Origin: Actinobacillus sp.
GTDB taxonomy: Bacteria > Pseudomonadota > Gammaproteobacteria > Enterobacterales > Pasteurellaceae
Assembly (NCBI GenBank): GCA_020026055.1
Contig: JAHHRA010000023.1
Coordinates: forward strand, 1 to 28,943
DNA: 28,943 nt
Reading direction: 5' to 3'
Part shown: positions 24,297 to 28,943 of the stretch, piece after piece
Layout of the letters: every line of letters begins with the position of its first letter
Position numbering within the stretch: position 1 is the stretch's first letter
Notes under the pieces: model-generated
Databases searched by the model: none
Told to the model about the DNA's origin: nothing
Seen by the model: the letters and a program-made list of their open reading frames with translations, nothing else
Made by a program: the position numbers and the translations under genes

Positions 24297-26042
24297 ATGA
24301 AAAAAATTACACAATTTTTTAATAAGCGAAAAGAAGAACGAAATCGTCCTTGGTTGAAAAATTATCCTAAGAATGTGTCTAAAGAAGTGGATACGCATAT
24401 TTACGATAATTTGTTAGAAATGTTTGATAACGCAGTGAAAACACATTTCGATCAAGCAGCTTACATTAATATGGGAAAAGCGTTAACTTTCCGCAAATTA
24501 GAAGAACGTAGCCGTGCTTTTGCTGCTTATTTACAGACGGAATTGAATCTTCAAAAAGGCGATCGTGTTGCATTGATGATGCCAAATATTTTGCAATATC
24601 CAATTGCACTTTGGGGCGTATTACGTGCAGGAATGGTAGTCGTGAATGTTAACCCATTGTATACACCACGTGAGCTTGAATACCAATTAAAAGATAGTGG
24701 TGCTAAAGCGATTGTTGTCGTGTCAAATTTTGCTAAAACAGTAGAAGAAGTTGTATTTAACACTGATGTTAAACATGTCATTTTGACTCGAATGGGCGAT
24801 CAACTTTCTTTTGGTAAAAGGACGCTAGTTAATTTCGTTGTAAAATACATTAAAAAATTAGTACCAAAATATAAACTTCCTCACGCTGTTTCTTTCCGTG
24901 AAGTATTAGCAGTGGGGAAACATCGCCAATATTTACGCCCACAAATTGAACGTCAAGATTTAGCTTTTTTGCAATATACAGGTGGAACAACAGGTGTTGC
25001 TAAAGGTGCAATGTTGTCGCATGGTAATTTAATCGCGAATGTGCAACAGGCGAAATGGTTAGGTGACTTTGCTATTGGCAAAACGAATAAAGAACGTATC
25101 GCGTCGATTGCATTACCGATGTATCACGTATTTGCGTTAACAGTGAACTGTTTGCTTTTTATCGAAATGGGTATTACAGGGCTTTTGATCACTAATCCAC
25201 GAGACATTAATGCGTTTATCAAGGATCTAAAAAAATACCCAGTAGTTGCGATCACAGGGGTGAATACATTATTTAATGCATTGTTAAATAATGAGAATTT
25301 TAAAGATATTGATTTTTCACAATTATCTTTAACTGTAGGCGGAGGAATGGCTGTACAAAGTGCGGTAGCTAAACGCTGGTTTGAAATAACAGGTTGCCAT
25401 ATTACTGAAGGTTATGGCATGACTGAATGTTCACCACTTATTGCCGCTTGTGTGAACACAGATGATGAACATACAGGTTCAATTGGTGTCCCTATTCCAA
25501 ATACAGATATCAAAATTATCCAAGAAGATGGTACTGAAGCAAAAATTGGTGAAGCAGGTGAGCTTTGGGTGAAAGGCGAACAAGTGATGTGTGGTTACTG
25601 GCAACGTCCAGATGAAACGGATCAAGTTCTCAAAGATGGTTGGTTAGCAACGGGCGATATCGTGGTGATGGATAAGGAGCATACTTTACGTATTGTTGAT
25701 CGTAAAAAAGAGCTTATCATTGTTTCAGGTTTTAATGTTTACCCAAGCGAAATTGAAGATGTCGTTATGCTTAATCCAAAAGTTAACGAAGTCGTCGCTA
25801 TTGGTATCCCACATCCAGTATCTGGTGAACAGATTAAAATTTGTGTTGTCAAAAAAGATCCAAAACTCACAGAAGATCAGCTTCGCCGACATTGTCGCAA
25901 ACATCTCACAGGCTACAAAATTCCAAAATTTATTGAGTTTTGTGATGATTTACCTAAAAGTAATGTTGGTAAAATTTTGCGTCGCGTAATGAAAGAACAA
26001 ATGTTAGCAAAATTAAATGATAATCAAAAAAATATTGGATGA
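24297..26042 (+). CDS. fadD: long-chain fatty acid-CoA ligase
   Basis: FadD activates fatty acids to acyl-CoA with ATP at the inner membrane. The 581 residues contain the adenylate-forming motifs: YTGGTTGVAKGAMLSHGNL (P-loop, about 228-246), ITEGYGMTECSPL (about 370-382), TGDIVVMDKEHTLRIVDRKK with the hinge, IIVSGFNVYPSEIEDVV, and the catalytic lysine in KSNVGKILRR near the C terminus. The organism probably uses it mainly to recycle or incorporate host fatty acids; the beta-oxidation genes are not in the window. It lies in the yoaA-tsaB-fadD unit and ends at a strong terminator. The single AAGTGCGGT in the window falls inside it. Confidence 0.96.
   Translation: MKKITQFFNKRKEERNRPWLKNYPKNVSKEVDTHIYDNLLEMFDNAVKTHFDQAAYINMGKALTFRKLEERSRAFAAYLQTELNLQKGDRVALMMPNILQYPIALWGVLRAGMVVVNVNPLYTPRELEYQLKDSGAKAIVVVSNFAKTVEEVVFNTDVKHVILTRMGDQLSFGKRTLVNFVVKYIKKLVPKYKLPHAVSFREVLAVGKHRQYLRPQIERQDLAFLQYTGGTTGVAKGAMLSHGNLIANVQQAKWLGDFAIGKTNKERIASIALPMYHVFALTVNCLLFIEMGITGLLITNPRDINAFIKDLKKYPVVAITGVNTLFNALLNNENFKDIDFSQLSLTVGGGMAVQSAVAKRWFEITGCHITEGYGMTECSPLIAACVNTDDEHTGSIGVPIPNTDIKIIQEDGTEAKIGEAGELWVKGEQVMCGYWQRPDETDQVLKDGWLATGDIVVMDKEHTLRIVDRKKELIIVSGFNVYPSEIEDVVMLNPKVNEVVAIGIPHPVSGEQIKICVVKKDPKLTEDQLRRHCRKHLTGYKIPKFIEFCDDLPKSNVGKILRRVMKEQMLAKLNDNQKNIG
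25358..25366 (+). other. single Haemophilus-type DNA uptake core
   Basis: AAGTGCGGT is the 9-base core of the H. influenzae uptake signal. It is present once, inside fadD, without the usual flanking A/T tracts, so it may be a chance occurrence. Confidence 0.4.
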
Positions 26043-26062
26043 CGCTTAGTTTTTAAAGCATT

Positions 26063-26085
26063 AAAAACCACTTCGGTGGTTTTTT
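26063..26085 (+). terminator. Rho-independent terminator after fadD
   Basis: AAAAACCAC (26063-26071), a TTCG tetraloop and GTGGTTTTT (26076-26084) form a perfect 9-base stem with a T run. It lies 20 bases after the fadD stop codon and separates fadD from rnd. Confidence 0.92.
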
Positions 26086-26109
26086 TATTTAAATTATTTA
26101 AGGAAAATA

Positions 26110-27330
26110 GTGGTGAATAACAATAGGTTAAATAAAATATCCGATTTCATAATAGTAGATGACAATGACAAACTAAAGACTTGTTGTACTCAAGCAATGC
26201 GTAAAAATTTCATCACTTTAGATACTGAATTTGTGCGTGTACGAACTTTTTACCCTAAATTAGGATTGATTCAACTTTATGATGGCGATGTAGTAAGTTT
26301 GATTGATCCATTAGTAATTACAGATTTTACACCTTTTATAAAGTTACTTAAAAATCAAAATGTTATCAAAGTATTGCACGCTTGCTCAGAAGATCTAGAT
26401 GTATTTAAGCACGCTTTTAATACTTTGCCAGAGCCAATGTTAGATACGCAAGTGATGGCACAGTTTCTCGGTGCAGGGAATTCTGCTGGATTGGCAACGT
26501 TGTTAAAGCAATATTTTGGCTTTGAGATGGACAAAGGAGCGACGCGTACTGACTGGTTAATTCGTCCACTTTCAGAAAAACAGCTTAATTATGCAGTAGC
26601 AGACGTAGCTTATCTCTATCCTTTATATCAACTCTTAGCACAGAAATTACAGAAAAATTTTTGGATTTTGGCGGCGTATGAAGATTGCCAAGCATTAGTT
26701 GCAAAACTCAATTGTCCCGTTGAGCCTGAAAAACTTTTTCGTAAAATGCCACAGGCACAAAAATTACAAGATTTAGCTCTTTACCGTCTTCAGCGATTAA
26801 CTGCGTGGCGTTACGTTGAAGCTCGTGACCGTGATTTAGCACTGAATTTTGTTGTGAAAGCAGAGAATTTGTGGAAAGTAGCGAAGTATGGTGCAAAAAA
26901 TAATTTTGATTTGCTTGAACTTGGGCTACATCCGCAAGAAGTACGAATCAATGGTAAGAAAATATTACGAATATTAGAGGAATGTGCTAAAGCGGATCCT
27001 TTTGAATATCCAGTCTGGGATAAATTCTTATATAAAGTATCAGGCTATAAGCAGTTAACTCAGGATTTACGCCAACAAATACGAAAAAATTTTACCATTT
27101 TTCTTTGTCATTCTGATGAATATTTCAATTATTTTAAACTTGCACCTATAGGTTTTCGTAAAACATCTGAAACGATTAGAACAGAGCTATTTAGCAATAA
27201 AAAACTCATCGATGGTTTCTTAAAATGGTATTATTTAGATGGACAAGATAAAGCGAAACTACCCAACTTATTAAAAGGATGGCGTAAACCTATTGGCAAG
27301 AAGTTGTTGAATTATATGAAAACTCGATAA
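26110..27330 (+). CDS. rnd: ribonuclease D
   Basis: RNase D is a 3'-to-5' exonuclease that trims tRNA precursors. The 406-residue product has the DEDDy exonuclease domain: FITLDTEFVRVRTFYPKLGL (DxE near 38-40), HACSEDLDVFKHAF (Exo II), and the third motif with Tyr and Asp in NYAVADVAYLYPL. An HRDC domain follows with LQRLTAWRYVEARDRDLALNF. Two consecutive GTG codons (26110 and 26113) follow AAGGA at 26100-26104, so the start is a non-ATG codon; E. coli rnd also uses a rare start (TTG). The C-terminal part is a little longer than in E. coli (375 residues). The segment after the exonuclease domain (QKNFWILAAYED) overlaps a dispersed repeat copy. It is convergent with dcuC. Confidence 0.94.
   Translation: MVNNNRLNKISDFIIVDDNDKLKTCCTQAMRKNFITLDTEFVRVRTFYPKLGLIQLYDGDVVSLIDPLVITDFTPFIKLLKNQNVIKVLHACSEDLDVFKHAFNTLPEPMLDTQVMAQFLGAGNSAGLATLLKQYFGFEMDKGATRTDWLIRPLSEKQLNYAVADVAYLYPLYQLLAQKLQKNFWILAAYEDCQALVAKLNCPVEPEKLFRKMPQAQKLQDLALYRLQRLTAWRYVEARDRDLALNFVVKAENLWKVAKYGAKNNFDLLELGLHPQEVRINGKKILRILEECAKADPFEYPVWDKFLYKVSGYKQLTQDLRQQIRKNFTIFLCHSDEYFNYFKLAPIGFRKTSETIRTELFSNKKLIDGFLKWYYLDGQDKAKLPNLLKGWRKPIGKKLLNYMKTR
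26649..26677 (-). repeat. dispersed repeat inside rnd (copy G)
   Basis: On the minus strand ACGCCGCCAAAATCC is followed by AAAAATTTTTCTG, a close match to the family core and tracts. It encodes QKNFWILAA in rnd, between the exonuclease and HRDC domains. Confidence 0.45.
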
Positions 27331-27383
27331 AAAATCCCTGAAAGTTATGTCCTATCTGGGAATAACGAAATGAGAGATTTTTT
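27329..27383. terminator. possible shared terminator between rnd and dcuC
   Basis: AAAAAATC (27329-27336) pairs with GATTTTTT (27376-27383), enclosing an inner TCCC/GGGA pairing. The loop is large and the stem AT-only. It lies between two convergent genes and could serve both, but it is weaker than the other terminators in the window. Confidence 0.35.
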
Positions 27384-27421
27384 ATGTACATTACTATAAC
27401 AAAATTTCTACAAGAGATAAT

Positions 27422-28774
27422 TTATGGGGTTATTAAAATTTGTGTTGAAATAATAACTGTTAAGAATCCTGTTATCATCGGTACTGACATTCGTTTCATT
27501 AAATCAAAAGGTGAAATTTTTGCCATCCCCGATACAGCAACAACCACACCCGAAACAGGAGATAAACTGCGTCCAAGATTAGACGCCTGTAACATTGGGA
27601 TCGTTAGATAAGCAGGATTAATGTTCATGTTAGTGGCTAGACGGGGAATAAGCTCAATAAATGCATAGAATGGAGCATTGCCAGAGCCCGTTACAATAGC
27701 AGCCAATGCAGTGATAAGAGCGAGCATAATCATCATTATCATATGACCACTACCGAGAGTTTGCACAGAATTGATAAGTGTGTTGATAAAACCGATTGTG
27801 CTTAAACCTTGTGCAAAAGTACCTGCTGCTACTAATAAAATCACTACGCTTGAAAAAGCATCAGCCATCCCTTTATAAGCAAAAGTTAAGTCCTCATACA
27901 TTTTTTTTGCATCAAAGCAACGAATGAATTCAAGCGTTGCAGTAATCACTAAGCATAGAACTATGATAGTAACGATATCTAATTTAGGTGCGATTTTACC
28001 ATTGAAAATTAAAACACCAATTATTGGCATAAAAGGTAAGATCGCATAAAAGAGTGGAACTTTGATGTTGATTTCTTTTATTTCCATTGTAATTGGTTCT
28101 GGTACAAAACCTTCCCTTTTATCGAGGTATTTTTGCCAGAAAAAGTGAGAAATTGCGATACTTAAAATCGCAATAATAGAAATAGGTAATGTATAGCTAA
28201 AAGCAAAAGTAGTAAGGGGGATTTTAGCAACTTCTGCAGCGAGGACAACATCGCCAGATGTTGGTGAAAGAATAATTGCAGCAGGGGACGCACAGATTGC
28301 GGCAGCCGCTCCTCGTGAAATCCCCATATTAACCATAATTGGGTAGATAGTCGCCATTAATAAGACACCTAAGCCTGTTGCTGAATTAACAGCAAAAGAC
28401 ATTAAACAGGTGAGAAAATAGGCGATGATCATCAACAAATAGGGGGATTTGATGTATTGTAATGGGTGGCTAGCGAGTTTTACAACCATGTCATTAGCTC
28501 CAATGTGACTCATATAAGCCGCAAAGCCACAGAGAACCATAATTAACATTCCCAAGCCACCACCGCGATTTTGAAGTAAATTTTTTACGTATTCAAGCAC
28601 GTCTAAGTAGACTGAACCAGTAGTGTTATCAGTTTGGATAATCTGATGACCTAAGATAACACTTACTAGTAACAAAAACATACCTGCAGTCATGAGAATA
28701 CCTGTGGCAGAATAGCCTTTCATTATGTAATAGCCAACCGCTATAATCGTGAGCAGACTGATAAGGATTTCCAT
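27422..28774 (-). CDS. dcuC: anaerobic C4-dicarboxylate transporter DcuC
   Basis: DcuC is an inner-membrane carrier that exchanges or exports succinate during anaerobic fumarate respiration and fermentation. The 450-residue product has about twelve hydrophobic helices and follows E. coli DcuC (461 residues) closely. Matching blocks are YYIMKGYSATGILMTAGMF, LCGFAAYMSHIGANDMVVKL, SATGLGVLLMATIYPIMVN, GISRGAAAAICASPAAIIL, SPTSGDVVLAAEVAKI, SHFFWQKYLDKREG, GSGNAPFYAFIELIPRLA and MLQASNLGRSLSPVSGVVVA. GAGG precedes the ATG. Its upstream region runs to tRNA-Gln and has no FNR site I could confirm. Succinate export would fit an organism that ferments through a branched, incomplete TCA cycle, but that is inference. 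Confidence 0.95.
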   Translation of the reverse strand: MEILISLLTIIAVGYYIMKGYSATGILMTAGMFLLLVSVILGHQIIQTDNTTGSVYLDVLEYVKNLLQNRGGGLGMLIMVLCGFAAYMSHIGANDMVVKLASHPLQYIKSPYLLMIIAYFLTCLMSFAVNSATGLGVLLMATIYPIMVNMGISRGAAAAICASPAAIILSPTSGDVVLAAEVAKIPLTTFAFSYTLPISIIAILSIAISHFFWQKYLDKREGFVPEPITMEIKEINIKVPLFYAILPFMPIIGVLIFNGKIAPKLDIVTIIVLCLVITATLEFIRCFDAKKMYEDLTFAYKGMADAFSSVVILLVAAGTFAQGLSTIGFINTLINSVQTLGSGHMIMMIMLALITALAAIVTGSGNAPFYAFIELIPRLATNMNINPAYLTIPMLQASNLGRSLSPVSGVVVAVSGMAKISPFDLMKRMSVPMITGFLTVIISTQILITP

Positions 28775-28889
28775 AATTAACCTCGCTTTAAAGTTGAATC
28801 TAGAAAACGAATATACTTATAAAGTAATAAGTTAACAATTTAAATATTTTTATGGATTTCTGTCTAATTTTTGAGATAAAGTTGAGAAA

Positions 28890-28943
28890 TGGCTGGGGTA
28901 CTAGGATTCGAACCTAGGAATGCTGAGATCAAAACCCAGTGCC
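28890..28943 (-). tRNA. tRNA-Gln (TTG), 5' end cut off by the window
   Basis: Read on the minus strand, the visible 54 bases run from the end of the D arm through the anticodon arm (CTGGG, loop TTTTGAT, CTCAG; anticodon TTG at 28932-28930), the T arm with GTTCGAATC, the acceptor strand TACCCCA, and GCCA at the 3' end. The 5' acceptor strand lies beyond the window. Confidence 0.94.

Noticed and set aside
27384..27611. 75-residue ORF antisense to the dcuC 3' end
   Set aside because: It is a shadow of dcuC on the opposite strand; its sequence is explained by the conserved DcuC protein.
28775..28889. FNR or CRP operator ahead of dcuC
   Set aside because: Only loose TTGTT/AAC matches are visible; neither the FNR (TTGAT-N4-ATCAA) nor the CRP consensus is met well enough to call.

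Overview
The window is chromosomal DNA from an AT-rich gammaproteobacterium, most likely a member of the Pasteurellaceae. The protein family content (thiBPQ with a TPP riboswitch, a YccA-type BAX-inhibitor protein, grpE/nadK/recN, ribE/norM, gloC-sucA-sucB, yoaA-tsaB-fadD-rnd, dcuC) and the gene pairings fit that family. The genus cannot be fixed from sequence alone. The classical Haemophilus uptake core AAGTGCGGT was found only once and the Actinobacillus-type core ACAAGCGGT was not found, so this is not a typical USS-rich Haemophilus genome.

Layout. 1-147: the 3' part of tRNA-Gly(GCC) and a complete tRNA-Cys(GCA). 200-1900: accessory DNA, consisting of a broken ParA ATPase gene of the kind found at the left end of ICEHin1056-like integrative conjugative elements, about 500 bp of eroded sequence, then an intact ClbS/DfsB-family (DUF1706) gene with its own terminator. 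1888-5280: thiBPQ thiamine/TPP importer operon, read leftward behind a TPP riboswitch. 5413-5812: a small lipoprotein, tRNA-Arg(CCT) and a long palindromic terminator. 5859-9652 (leftward): asnS, yccA-like BI-1 membrane protein, an H-NS-family protein and an ICMT-type membrane methyltransferase. 9717-14050: grpE leftward, diverging from nadK, LexA-boxed recN and prmA rightward, followed by a 551-bp gene-free stretch. 14602-16691: ribE diverging from norM. 16880-21543: gloC-sucA-sucB, where sucA has a strikingly GC-rich middle. 21602-27330: yoaA-tsaB-fadD and rnd. 27422-28774: dcuC leftward. The window ends inside a leftward tRNA-Gln(TTG).

How the genes work together. Most of the window is housekeeping: cofactor supply (thiamine uptake, riboflavin synthesis, NADP), translation support (asnS, tsaB for the t6A modification of tRNA, prmA, rnd), stress and repair (grpE, recN, yoaA) and central metabolism (sucAB, fadD, dcuC). 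SucA itself uses ThDP, which connects it to the thiamine importer.

The most interesting non-standard signals are: (i) a dispersed AT-rich repeat, often palindromic, with an ACGCC-type end followed by two A/T tracts. It lies between genes and also inside the ends of ribE and yoaA and within rnd. (ii) The ICE remnant with a surviving ClbS-like gene. (iii) The near absence of known uptake sequences. (iv) An H-NS protein whose DNA-contact loop reads RGI instead of QGR. No clearly undescribed multi-gene system was found.
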